The notes under the pieces are model-generated. The model did not search any database and was not told the origin of the DNA. It saw only the letters and a program-made list of their open reading frames with translations. The position numbers were made by a program, and so were the translations under genes. From Coriobacteriales bacterium (GTDB taxonomy: Bacteria > Actinomycetota > Coriobacteriia > Coriobacteriales > UBA8131): a stretch of DNA of 17,973 nt. Position 1 is the stretch's first letter. Every line of letters starts with the position of its first letter. The DNA lies in contig JAISUQ010000004.1 of the NCBI GenBank assembly GCA_031272005.1, positions 1 through 17,973 on the forward strand, written 5' to 3'. Shown here piece after piece: positions 1-6,049 of this stretch.

Positions 1-1
1 G

Positions 2-370
2 GCGGCCGCTGCAGCGGATGCTGATCGTGCGCTGCCAGCAGCTGTCACCTGCCCGTTGCTGGCGGTGGCCGAACTCGGCGACCTCAGCTATCAGGTGACG
101 GCCGACTCCGAAACCTGGCAGACTTCGAGCACCAGTCCCAGCGCTGCGCTGGCCCAGCCGCTGCTGCTGGAGATGCAGTCCGGAGGCTATCAGCTGGCCT
201 ATGCCGGGTATCTGGACATCTCCGGCATCGCCTGGGGTTGCGTGGCCGCCTGTCCGGACGGCAGTGCCATCAGTGTGGTCCTGCGTCCGGAAAAGCTGGG
301 CGAAGAGCCCGGGCCAGGCAATCCGCTGTCGGTGACAGTGACCCACACCTTCGTGCCCGAAACCCACTGA
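2..370 (+). CDS. Unknown protein of the pilus locus, 5'-truncated
   Basis: The reading frame is open from the first bases of the window to a TGA at 368-370, so the gene starts upstream and only its last ~122 codons are visible. I do not recognise the family. The visible part has no membrane segment, three cysteines (one near the start, two in a GCVAAC motif) and ends in a beta-strand-like SVTVTHTFVP tail, which resembles the C-terminal tails of TadE-like pseudopilins; that resemblance is weak. An internal TTG at 56 is in frame, but nothing supports it as a start because the frame continues upstream without a stop. The stop lies 9 bp before the Flp-like pilin ATG, so it is very likely the preceding gene of the same Tad operon. 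Confidence 0.6.
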   Translation, partial: AAAAADADRALPAAVTCPLLAVAELGDLSYQVTADSETWQTSSTSPSAALAQPLLLEMQSGGYQLAYAGYLDISGIAWGCVAACPDGSAISVVLRPEKLGEEPGPGNPLSVTVTHTFVPETH

Positions 371-379
371 GGAGCATCA

Positions 380-583
380 ATGTACTGGTTGAAGGATAAA
401 CGCGGGCAGGGCACGGTGGAGTACCTGATTGTGGGGTTGGTGCTGCTGGGCATCATCGTCGGGCTCGGTGCCCTGGCCGGTCGTTTGGCGGAAGGGCTGT
501 TCGTGCAGCATGCCGCCGATGGCGCGGCCTACGGCAACGCCCAGGGCGCGATGGGAGCGATGGGCGATGTGCTGTTGTATTGA
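380..583 (+). CDS. Flp-type prepilin (Tad pilus small pilin)
   Basis: A 67-residue protein with a short charged leader (MYWLKDKRG), then QGTVEY and a hydrophobic helix (about residues 16-34). Cutting after Gly9 puts Glu at +5 and Tyr at +6 of the mature chain, which is the classical Flp prepilin-peptidase signature, and the length suits the Flp family (50-70 aa). In such systems TadV-like peptidase cleaves the leader and the mature subunit polymerises into a Tad pilus or acts as a minor pilin. The start is set by a GAGGAG Shine-Dalgarno at 369-374, 5 bp before the ATG. The C-terminus is Gly/Ala/Met-rich. The next gene probably overlaps its end. Family assignment rests on motif and context, not on a database match. 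Confidence 0.78.
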   Translation: MYWLKDKRGQGTVEYLIVGLVLLGIIVGLGALAGRLAEGLFVQHAADGAAYGNAQGAMGAMGDVLLY

Positions 584-1097
584 TGCCAGTCGCCGCCGAC
601 GGCAGCCGATGTCCAGCAGCGGGCAGGCGACGGTGGAGGCCGCTATCCTGATCCCCGTCCTACTGCTGATGTTGCTGATACTTACCCAGCCGGCGATTCT
701 GCTCTATAACCGCATCGTCATGGAGAATGCCGCTGCCCAGAGCTGTCGACTGCTGTCCACCCGCAGCGACGTCGGCGCCTACAGTGCCGACAAATACCGG
801 GGATACGTGCAGCGGCGGCTGGCAGCCATCCCGCCTGTGGACATCTTCCATGTTCATCAGGGTGCCAACAGCTGGGACATCGTCATGGAGGGCAATGAGT
901 CATCCGGCGAAGTGACGGTGCGGATTACCAACAAGGTCCGACCGCTGCCCCTGCTGGGATGGGCCGAGGGCCTGCTGGGCTTGCTCGATGGCCAGGGTTA
1001 TCTGACCCAGACCGTTGAGGCCACCATGCCCACCCAACCGGCCTGGGTCTGGCAAAACGGGACAGGCCCCACAGATTGGACAACCCGATGGAAATAA
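567..1097 (+). CDS. TadE-like minor pilin/pseudopilin
   Basis: A 176-residue protein when started at ATG 567. The N-terminus carries an RRRR cluster followed by SGQATVEAA and a hydrophobic helix (ILIPVLLLMLLILTQPAILL), the hallmark of TadE-like proteins, with Glu at +5 after a G|Q junction. TadE proteins are pseudopilins needed for Tad pilus biogenesis, sitting in the membrane with the C-terminal domain outside. Start choice is uncertain. ATG 567 has a GGGAG Shine-Dalgarno at 553-557 and supplies the positive charges expected before the helix, but overlaps the Flp gene by 17 bp. ATG 609 (leader MSSSG) has no visible ribosome site. The C-terminal part is beta-rich and ends in a Trp-rich tail. 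The stop overlaps the next gene. Confidence 0.72.
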   Translation: MCCCIDASRRRRQPMSSSGQATVEAAILIPVLLLMLLILTQPAILLYNRIVMENAAAQSCRLLSTRSDVGAYSADKYRGYVQRRLAAIPPVDIFHVHQGANSWDIVMEGNESSGEVTVRITNKVRPLPLLGWAEGLLGLLDGQGYLTQTVEATMPTQPAWVWQNGTGPTDWTTRWK

Positions 1098-3301
1098 CTG
1101 TGAAAGCCAACAGCACCAGACCAGTCTCCACGGCGCCTGCAGCCAACAGAGACCCATTCATCGCCGCCGACGGCGGCTTTACCAGCGCCGGGGTGGTTGT
1201 AGCCTTGCTGCTGGTGATTGCCCTGTTGTTCACCTCAGCCCAGGTTTACTGGTTGAACTCGACGGCCGGGGATGTCCAGTTTGCCGCCGACGCCGGAGCC
1301 CTGGCGGCGGAGAACGTCGTTGCCGAATATTATGTCGTAGCGCGGATCGCTGATGCTATAACGCTATCATTAAGCCTGCTGGGTATCGCCGTCTTCGGTG
1401 TCTCCATCGTCGTCAGCTGTGTTCCCGGGATGCAGGCTGCCGGGGCGGAGATGATGCAATTCGGCACCCGCATCTTCAGGATGCGCGATGAGTTTGCCAA
1501 ACAGAGCACCGAGGCCCTGGTGCAGCTGCAGAAGGCTCTGCCGCTGCTCAGCGTGGCCAATGCCGCTGCGGTCATCAGCGCCAACCGCTTTTCGGCCTCT
1601 GGCAGCGCCAGCTATCTGGGCTTTGCCATCATCGTGCCGATCCAGGGCGAGGAGCCGGACTTCGGTGACGACGCAGCCGCCGAAGACGCTGCGGCAGATA
1701 TTGCCGAGCGCAATCCCGAGACAGCTGAGCTGACCGATCAGGCGGCCGAGGCCAAAGAACGAATGGACGCCGCCAAGTTGCGGGCCTGGCAGGCGGACTG
1801 CGGGGCTTCTCCGGATTACTGCATGTACGACAGGGCCAGCGATCTGGCGGGTATGAGCGGGCTCAGCAACCCTTACTTTGCCAGCGTGGAGACCTGGCGC
1901 TTTGACTATGCCTTCGACCGTGCCGAAGCCTATTATCGGCGGCGGTTGGCCATTGAGGCTCCGGCGAACAACACCATTGCCGAGCAGACCCGTTCCTTTG
2001 TGCGCAAGCAGTTCTATGCCTATGCCATCGAAGAACTCAGCCGGGGCTACGCTCACACCGATGCCGATGGCGTCCTGGATGCCGATTTTCCGCTGCTGGC
2101 CAGAAACACCACCGAGATCCGCTCCACCCGGCTGTACACCGATGCGGTCTACCCCGTAGACAGCAGTGGCTGTCTGCATGGGGTCACCACCTGCCCTGAT
2201 TATCAGGCCAATGGCGGTGCCGGCCAGGCCTCGATTGCCGATCTGGATGCCGGCACCTACCAGGCCTGCGCGCTCTGCGACATCGGGGTCAGCACCGTCG
2301 GCAAGGTGGCGTCGGCATCCACCTCCATCAGCAGCGGCTTTGAATACCACTACCGCATCGTTGCCGAACAGGCCAGGGCCTACGAGCAGGCCTCCCGCGA
2401 GTATCGCGAGCTCTCCGATCAAGCCAAAGCCTCAGCGGGGGAGTCCCTGACCGACTTTGAGGAGGCCCTGGCCGCCCTCAAGGCGCCGCGCTTCGACCCC
2501 AAGCCGCCAGGTCGCTGCGGCTGCATCGCCATCGCCTTCGACCCGGCGTCCCGCTCCATCCCGGATGGCTTGAGCAGTTCCTTTGTCTCCAGCCAGGCCA
2601 GCCTGCCACCGCGCGTGGCCATCTCGGCAGCGGCACTGGCTTGCGATCAGGCCAGCGAAGGCAACAACATCCTGGCTTCCTTTGCCGACCGGATGCGCGC
2701 CTCAGTCAGTCAGTCCAGCGTCTGGGCTGCCGGGCTGGATGTCTTTGACGGCATTCTGACCATCTGGGGTGATCTGCTGCTGGTCTATTCCCAGGGGGCG
2801 GACAGCCTGGCCAAAGGCGTGGGCGACTTCCTGCGCTCAATACCTGTCCTCGGCGATACCCCGCTGGCCAGTTGGGCGCAGGACTCGTTGCAGCACTCCA
2901 TTGAGGCCTGCGGCCTGCAGGGCGTGGACCTTTCGGCGCCCAAACCGGTGCTGGTCAATAGCATCCATGTCGTCAATGCCAGCGACTCCGAGCTGCTGGG
3001 GGCTCTGGGTTCGGCCAAGCAGTCCTACTCCGCATTGCCGGGCTCCGGCAGCGGCAGCCTGGCTGCCGGTGTGGTCGATGGCGTGCTGGTGGGTGTGGAG
3101 TCAGCCGGTGCCGAATATCTGGAAGGCGAGATCACCATCTATACGCTGCGCTTTGGTGATGTCGCTGGCGCCCCGGAGATCCCCATCCGCATCAAGTTGC
3201 CGCCGCAGGCCGTCGAAGCCGGCCGCAGCATCCTGCGCAGCGCTACTGATGGCGTACGCTCACTGTTTGGAGGTGGTTCAGGTGCGCAGGCCTGGCAATG
3301 A
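1088..3301 (+). CDS. TadG-like putative pilus-assembly protein, large
   Basis: A protein of about 737 residues. Residues ~30-55 form a membrane helix followed by DVQFAADAGALAAENVV, which matches the AADAxALA segment typical of TadG-like Flp pilus-assembly proteins. A second hydrophobic stretch (about residues 90-115) follows. Next comes a long Ala/Glu-rich, probably coiled-coil region with DDAAAEDAAAD and AAEAKERMDAAKLRA, and then a cysteine-containing extracytoplasmic body (CGASPDYC, CLHGVTTC, CALC, CGC) that could form disulfides. Family members are often 350-550 aa, so this is a long version. ATG 1088 overlaps the upstream stop by 10 bp; TTG 1076 and GTG 1100 are alternatives and none has a strong ribosome site. 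It probably works with the flanking TadE-like proteins at the cell surface. Confidence 0.7.
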   Translation: MEITVKANSTRPVSTAPAANRDPFIAADGGFTSAGVVVALLLVIALLFTSAQVYWLNSTAGDVQFAADAGALAAENVVAEYYVVARIADAITLSLSLLGIAVFGVSIVVSCVPGMQAAGAEMMQFGTRIFRMRDEFAKQSTEALVQLQKALPLLSVANAAAVISANRFSASGSASYLGFAIIVPIQGEEPDFGDDAAAEDAAADIAERNPETAELTDQAAEAKERMDAAKLRAWQADCGASPDYCMYDRASDLAGMSGLSNPYFASVETWRFDYAFDRAEAYYRRRLAIEAPANNTIAEQTRSFVRKQFYAYAIEELSRGYAHTDADGVLDADFPLLARNTTEIRSTRLYTDAVYPVDSSGCLHGVTTCPDYQANGGAGQASIADLDAGTYQACALCDIGVSTVGKVASASTSISSGFEYHYRIVAEQARAYEQASREYRELSDQAKASAGESLTDFEEALAALKAPRFDPKPPGRCGCIAIAFDPASRSIPDGLSSSFVSSQASLPPRVAISAAALACDQASEGNNILASFADRMRASVSQSSVWAAGLDVFDGILTIWGDLLLVYSQGADSLAKGVGDFLRSIPVLGDTPLASWAQDSLQHSIEACGLQGVDLSAPKPVLVNSIHVVNASDSELLGALGSAKQSYSALPGSGSGSLAAGVVDGVLVGVESAGAEYLEGEITIYTLRFGDVAGAPEIPIRIKLPPQAVEAGRSILRSATDGVRSLFGGGSGAQAWQ

Positions 3302-3764
3302 TCATGCCACCCGCGGGCAGATGATGGTAGAAATGGCCGTCTGTCTGCCGGTGATGCTGGCGGTACTGGGTATTGTGGTGAACATGCTGGTCTTCTTCGG
3401 TGACTGCGCCCGCTTCGACCGGATAGCTGCCGAGGCGGTGCGCAGCCAGGCGGCGTCACCGGGCTATGACGCTTACGGGTCAACGTCGCGGGCGCAGGCG
3501 GTGCAGTCGTTGATTCAGGCCTCCTTTGCCGACAGCGACCATCTCAGCTTCAGCGTCAGCGCCAGCGGCGGCAGCAGCGCTGGCAGTGCTACGGATGGCT
3601 CCGGTGTCAGCCTGTCACTGCTGCCGCATCTGGAGACCTATACCTGCCGCATGGACTATCGCCCCTGGGGCTTCGGCGGGTCGTTTTTCGGCATCAGTTT
3701 CGCAGGCATTCCTCATACCCGGGTCTATGTGATCGACCCCTATCGACCGGGGGTGCTGCTATGA
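3282..3764 (+). CDS. TadE-like minor pilin/pseudopilin, second copy
   Basis: A 160-residue protein. The leader contains RRPGNDHATRG, then QMMVEMA and a hydrophobic helix (VCLPVMLAVLGIVVNMLVFF). As in the other pilins here, G|Q cleavage gives Glu at +5. The body is Ser/Gly-rich with the pattern SVSASGGSSAGS and ends in a beta-rich segment with IPHTRVYV, typical of TadE C-termini. The start is GTG 3282, decided by a strong GGAGG at 3269-3273 eight bases upstream; this makes a 20-bp overlap with the TadG-like gene and implies translational coupling. The stop overlaps the next gene as ATGA. Two TadE-type proteins flanking a TadG-like protein is a common arrangement in tad loci. Confidence 0.75.
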   Translation: MRRPGNDHATRGQMMVEMAVCLPVMLAVLGIVVNMLVFFGDCARFDRIAAEAVRSQAASPGYDAYGSTSRAQAVQSLIQASFADSDHLSFSVSASGGSSAGSATDGSGVSLSLLPHLETYTCRMDYRPWGFGGSFFGISFAGIPHTRVYVIDPYRPGVLL

Positions 3765-4216
3765 CCAACACCTGCACCCGCCCGACAGCCGCAGCCCGGC
3801 GGTTGCGTACCGTCAAGCTGTTCGGCCTGGCGCTGGCGATCATCCTGCTGGGCCTGGGGGTCCAGCAGCGCTGCCAGCAGCCGACGCAGTCAGCGGCAAC
3901 CGGGCTGGCAGATGAACTGGCTGCCGTGCTGCATCCCGACCCTCTGAATCTGGTAGCCAGCTGCCCGGGCCTGGAGCTGGTTGGCGTCAGAGGCGGAGGG
4001 CGAATACTTGGTTATGCAGCGCCACAGCCAGCCGCGGCAACTGCCGAGGTGCTCAGTGCAGAGCTGTTGCGTCAGGGCTGGATGCTGACAGCGGGCAATA
4101 GCGGCATCATGACGTTTGAGCGTACGGGCACCCAGTCCCAGTTCGCCTACAGTTATCTGCTGGTCCAATGCCTGGACACTTCATCCGGCAGTACTGTCGT
4201 CATCCAGGCGAGCTGA
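3761..4216 (+). CDS. Small membrane-anchored protein of the tad operon
   Basis: A 151-residue protein that I do not recognise as a named family. A basic N-terminus (RRLRTVK) is followed by one membrane helix (LFGLALAIILLGLGV, about residues 21-35), so most of the chain should lie outside the membrane. The remainder is about 110 residues with three cysteines and a pattern like a small alpha/beta domain (EVLSAELLRQGWMLTAGNSGIMTFER...). The ATG overlaps the preceding stop (ATGA at 3761-3764), so it is translated with the pilin genes. Context suggests an accessory role in pilus assembly or anchoring; that is inference only. Confidence 0.6.
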   Translation: MTNTCTRPTAAARRLRTVKLFGLALAIILLGLGVQQRCQQPTQSAATGLADELAAVLHPDPLNLVASCPGLELVGVRGGGRILGYAAPQPAAATAEVLSAELLRQGWMLTAGNSGIMTFERTGTQSQFAYSYLLVQCLDTSSGSTVVIQAS

Positions 4217-4221
4217 GTCAG

Positions 4222-4563
4222 ATGTCGCGGGTAACCGAGATAGAGGTAGTGCTGGCCACGACCCTGCGCGGCCGCTTCATCGGTCTGTTGGACCGCCGGC
4301 TCTGCCAAAACGGTGAAGCCCTGCTGCTGGCTCCCTGTGCCAGCATCCACAGCTTCGGCATGAACGAACCGTTGGATGTGGCCTTCATCGCCGCCGATGG
4401 CCTCATCCTCAGCACATATCAGGGTCTGCCGCCGGCCCGGCTGCTGTCGTGCAGGGGCGCAGCCTTTGTCCTGGAGCGGCGCCATCGGCCCCAGGCCCAG
4501 TGGCCTCAGCCGGGGGACACTTGTAAAATGCTATATAAACTAACAAATATGGAGGAGAGATGA
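4222..4563 (+). CDS. DUF192 (COG1430) family protein
   Basis: A 113-residue protein with the features of DUF192: TTLRGRFIGLLDR near the N-terminus, LLLAPCASIHSFGMNEPLDVAFI (family core: aLlL.pC..IHtfgM..piDvvFlD), then a GxILstyqgLPPARL segment and a late ErR-type strand. The family forms a small beta-barrel of unknown biochemical function and often occurs beside tad/flp genes in Actinomycetota. ATG 4222 is preferred because homology begins there; it lies 5 bp after the previous stop. The stop overlaps the FHA gene by 4 bp (ATGA). The C-terminal tail codons (KMLYKLTN) are AT-rich, unlike the rest of the gene, and coincide with a possible internal promoter. Confidence 0.82.
   Translation: MSRVTEIEVVLATTLRGRFIGLLDRRLCQNGEALLLAPCASIHSFGMNEPLDVAFIAADGLILSTYQGLPPARLLSCRGAAFVLERRHRPQAQWPQPGDTCKMLYKLTNMEER
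4529..4537 (+). promoter_or_regulatory. Possible internal extended -10 promoter before the FHA gene
   Basis: TGCTATATA at 4529-4537 fits an extended -10 element (TGn followed by a TATATA hexamer) inside an abrupt AT-rich patch at the end of the DUF192 gene, 22 bp before the FHA gene start. A strong GGAGGAG ribosome site follows at 4551-4557. No convincing -35 is present at 17 bp. It could allow the FHA protein to be made independently of the pilin genes. Confidence 0.3.
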
Positions 4564-5159
4564 GGACCTGCCCCGGTTGCGCCAGCACCGCCTTTGACGA
4601 CATGGACATCTGCTACGGCTGCCTGCGGCCTTTCGACAACGAAATCGAGGATGCCCAGATTATCGAGCCTCAAGCCGACACAGTGACAGCGCCACCCTTA
4701 AGCGCCATGTCCGCCGCAACGATTACCACCGCTACGGCCGCCACCACCGCTACGGCCGCCACCGTCGCCACCGTCGCCCCAGCCACCCCAGCTGCCACCA
4801 CTGCCGCCGCCACCACGCCCGCCACACCTGGCGCGCTCGACTCAACCGACTCTGCGGGCGGAGTCTGTCTGCACGTCAGCTTTCCCGGACGCTTCCGTTT
4901 CCGCAGTTATCTGTCAATCACCGAAGGTGCCGAGTTGTCCATCGGCTGCGCCGCCGATAACAACATCGTCATCCCCGACTGCGAGGTCGGCCGCCATCAA
5001 CTGCGGCTGTTTGTGCAGGACGGAGGTCTGTGGCTGGAAGACAAAGGCTCCACGACTTTGGCGTTGTTGGACAATGCACCGCTGACCGTGCCCAGCCGCA
5101 TCAAGGCCCCGGCACAACTTCGGGTCGGCGAAGCAGTCATCGAAATCAACGGAGTCTGA
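4560..5159 (+). CDS. Zinc-ribbon + FHA-domain protein
   Basis: A 199-residue protein in three parts. Residues 1-25 hold CPGC...CYGC (Cys4, 7, 18, 21), a minimal zinc ribbon. Residues ~45-92 are an Ala/Thr/Pro-rich low-complexity linker encoded by tandem repeats. Residues ~103-199 are an FHA fold: ELSIGCAADNNIVIPD, then VGRHQLRLFV, then LWLEDKGSTTLALLDNAPL. FHA domains normally bind phosphothreonine peptides and relay Ser/Thr kinase signals. Here the usual GR arginine is Cys, the SRxH serine is Gly and the STNGT asparagine is absent, so phosphopeptide binding may be lost. GGAGGAG at 4551-4557 and ATGA coupling to the DUF192 gene fix the start. It is the last gene of the pilus operon and may be a scaffold or sensor for it. 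Confidence 0.78.
   Translation: MRTCPGCASTAFDDMDICYGCLRPFDNEIEDAQIIEPQADTVTAPPLSAMSAATITTATAATTATAATVATVAPATPAATTAAATTPATPGALDSTDSAGGVCLHVSFPGRFRFRSYLSITEGAELSIGCAADNNIVIPDCEVGRHQLRLFVQDGGLWLEDKGSTTLALLDNAPLTVPSRIKAPAQLRVGEAVIEINGV
4725..4778 (+). repeat. Short tandem repeats encoding the Ala/Thr linker
   Basis: Two perfect 18-bp copies of ACCACCGCTACGGCCGCC (4725-4742, 4743-4760) are followed by two perfect 9-bp copies of ACCGTCGCC (4761-4769, 4770-4778). All are in frame within the FHA gene and code for the TTATAA/TVA linker. Such repeats can change length by slippage without a frameshift. Confidence 0.8.
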
Positions 5160-5214
5160 GGGGCACCCATAAACCCCAGGGAAGCGCTGATTTATTCCGA
5201 CTATGGCAATTCCC

Positions 5215-5245
5215 GTCGGGGCGCGATTCATCGCGCCCTCCCGAC
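5215..5245. repeat. Palindrome of a dispersed repeat family, copy 1
   Basis: GTCGGGGCGCGA, loop TTCA, then TCGCGCCC and TCCCGAC form a 12-bp stem with a small bulge. Its 24-bp core (5218-5241) recurs at 14622-14645 with 23 of 24 matches, and a reverse-oriented fragment (GGGCGCAATGAATTGC) lies at 5269-5284. Confidence 0.8.
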
Positions 5246-5360
5246 CTGCGAAATTGCTCTGCTCGAAAGGGCGCAATGAATTGCCTTGCCCAAGGGCTCA
5301 AGCGCTGCATTCGCAGCAATGTTGCGTAGGTTTCGCGCAAGCGCTTCACCCCTTCTCCCT

Positions 5361-5385
5361 GCAAACGTGCCACTGGCACGTTTGC
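5361..5385. repeat. Perfect 11-bp hairpin with ACT loop
   Basis: GCAAACGTGCC, loop ACT, GGCACGTTTGC: a perfect 11-bp inverted repeat. It is paired with a second hairpin 15 bp downstream that has the same CC-ACT-GG apex but a different stem sequence. Confidence 0.85.
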
Positions 5386-5400
5386 TTAACGGTCGAAGCC

Positions 5401-5425
5401 ATTCGCAGTCCACTGGACTGCGAAT
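5401..5425. repeat. Perfect 11-bp hairpin with ACT loop, second
   Basis: ATTCGCAGTCC, loop ACT, GGACTGCGAAT: a perfect 11-bp inverted repeat. It shares the CC-ACT-GG apex with the preceding hairpin, suggesting that structure rather than sequence is preserved. Confidence 0.85.
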
Positions 5426-5478
5426 CCCTACGAAGTCTTCCAGAGTTGAGGTTTAATCAGGGCTTCCCTGAAGGATGC

Positions 5479-5820
5479 CTACTGGACTTTTTGCAGGACC
5501 ACAGCTGTGCCGTAGGCCACAGTGGCACCCGCTGTGTCAATCATATCCTCAGTGCTGAAGCGGGCAGCTACCACGGCGTTGGCGCCTTTCTCGGAGGCGG
5601 CCCGGCGCATCCTGTCCACTGCGTCATAGCAGGTCTCGGCGCACAGCTCGGTGAAGGCGTCGAATTCACCACCTTTGAGCATCATCAGGCCGGAGCCTTT
5701 GGTGGCTGCGGAGTTGCGCGAGCGGCTGGCCACACCGAAGACCATGCCGAGCATCGAGACCACCCGATAACCGGGCACATTCTCGGTCGTCGTCACAAAC
5801 ACCGCGTTGGGATCGAGCAC
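5479..5820 (-). CDS. YbjQ/UPF0145 family protein (heavy-metal-binding-like domain)
   Basis: A 113-residue protein. The order VTTTENVPGYRVVSMLGMVFGVASRSRN... then FTELCAETCYDAVDRMRRAASEKGANAVVAARFST... and GTAVVLQ matches the UPF0145/YbjQ family (COG0393) along its whole length. Members form pentameric beta-rich rings; their biological role is unknown despite the heavy-metal-binding label. The start is GTG at 5820, with GGAG seven bases upstream on the minus strand; an ATG five bases before it is out of frame. It is the only minus-strand gene seen and is divergent from the MalT-like regulator across ~230 bp. Its stop lies 8 bp from the MITE-like element, so its transcript would run into that element's hairpins. 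Confidence 0.88.
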   Translation of the reverse strand: MLDPNAVFVTTTENVPGYRVVSMLGMVFGVASRSRNSAATKGSGLMMLKGGEFDAFTELCAETCYDAVDRMRRAASEKGANAVVAARFSTEDMIDTAGATVAYGTAVVLQKVQ

Positions 5821-5927
5821 TGCATTCTCCGAATCGTTGTGTACAGAAGGTCGCCGTTGGCGGCAACAATTTACAATAATGATACTACAAAAACGAAAAA
5901 TTTAATAAATTCCTAACACTTCCGGTT

Positions 5928-5933
5928 TATAAT
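5928..5933 (+). promoter_or_regulatory. Candidate -10 box for the MalT-like regulator gene
   Basis: A perfect TATAAT lies in a strongly AT-rich island (about 5865-5940) of the divergent intergenic region 5821-6049. The -35 at 17 bp is poor, so an activator may be needed. A transcript would start near 5940 and carry a ~110-nt leader. That leader has a small hairpin (CAGCG/CGCTG, 6021-6036) whose C-rich loop could pair with the G-rich ribosome site at about 6036-6045. The minus-strand promoter of the UPF0145 gene must lie in the same island; I could not place it convincingly. Confidence 0.4.
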
Positions 5934-6049
5934 CAGTTGAAAAGTGCCTTCTTGGCGGGGGGCGGGTGAATAACAACCATGCGTTGGCGCTCTGTCATGG
6001 GGAGAGGGATACGCGCCACGCAGCGAAACCCCGCTGGGGGGGCGGATAC

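Larger units (their letters stand above)
5177..5470. mobile_element. MITE-like element with terminal inverted repeats
   Basis: A 294-bp non-coding segment is bounded by CAGGGAAGCGCTGATT (5177-5192) and AATCAGGGCTTCCCTG (5455-5470), which are inverted repeats with 15 of 16 matches. The interior is packed with hairpins: a GCGCGA/TCGCGC palindrome (5215-5245), an inverted partial copy of it (5269-5284), and two perfect ACT-loop hairpins (5361-5385, 5401-5425). No transposase is encoded, so it would move only with help from an autonomous element elsewhere. No clear target-site duplication is visible. It ends 8 bp from the UPF0145 stop codon and accounts for nearly all of the gene-free stretch 5160-5478. 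Apparent open frames here are not believable genes. Confidence 0.65.

Noticed and set aside
1370..2422. A 350-codon minus-strand open frame inside the TadG-like gene
   Set aside because: It is the antisense of a supported gene; low-complexity Gly/Ala composition and long antisense frames are expected in GC-rich DNA.
5361..5425. CRISPR repeats
   Set aside because: The two hairpins have different stem sequences and no spacer-repeat periodicity.
5203..5916. A 237-codon plus-strand open frame across the MITE-like element and the UPF0145 gene
   Set aside because: It runs antisense to a well-supported UPF0145 gene and through hairpin repeats; its peptide is a translation of repeats with no family character.
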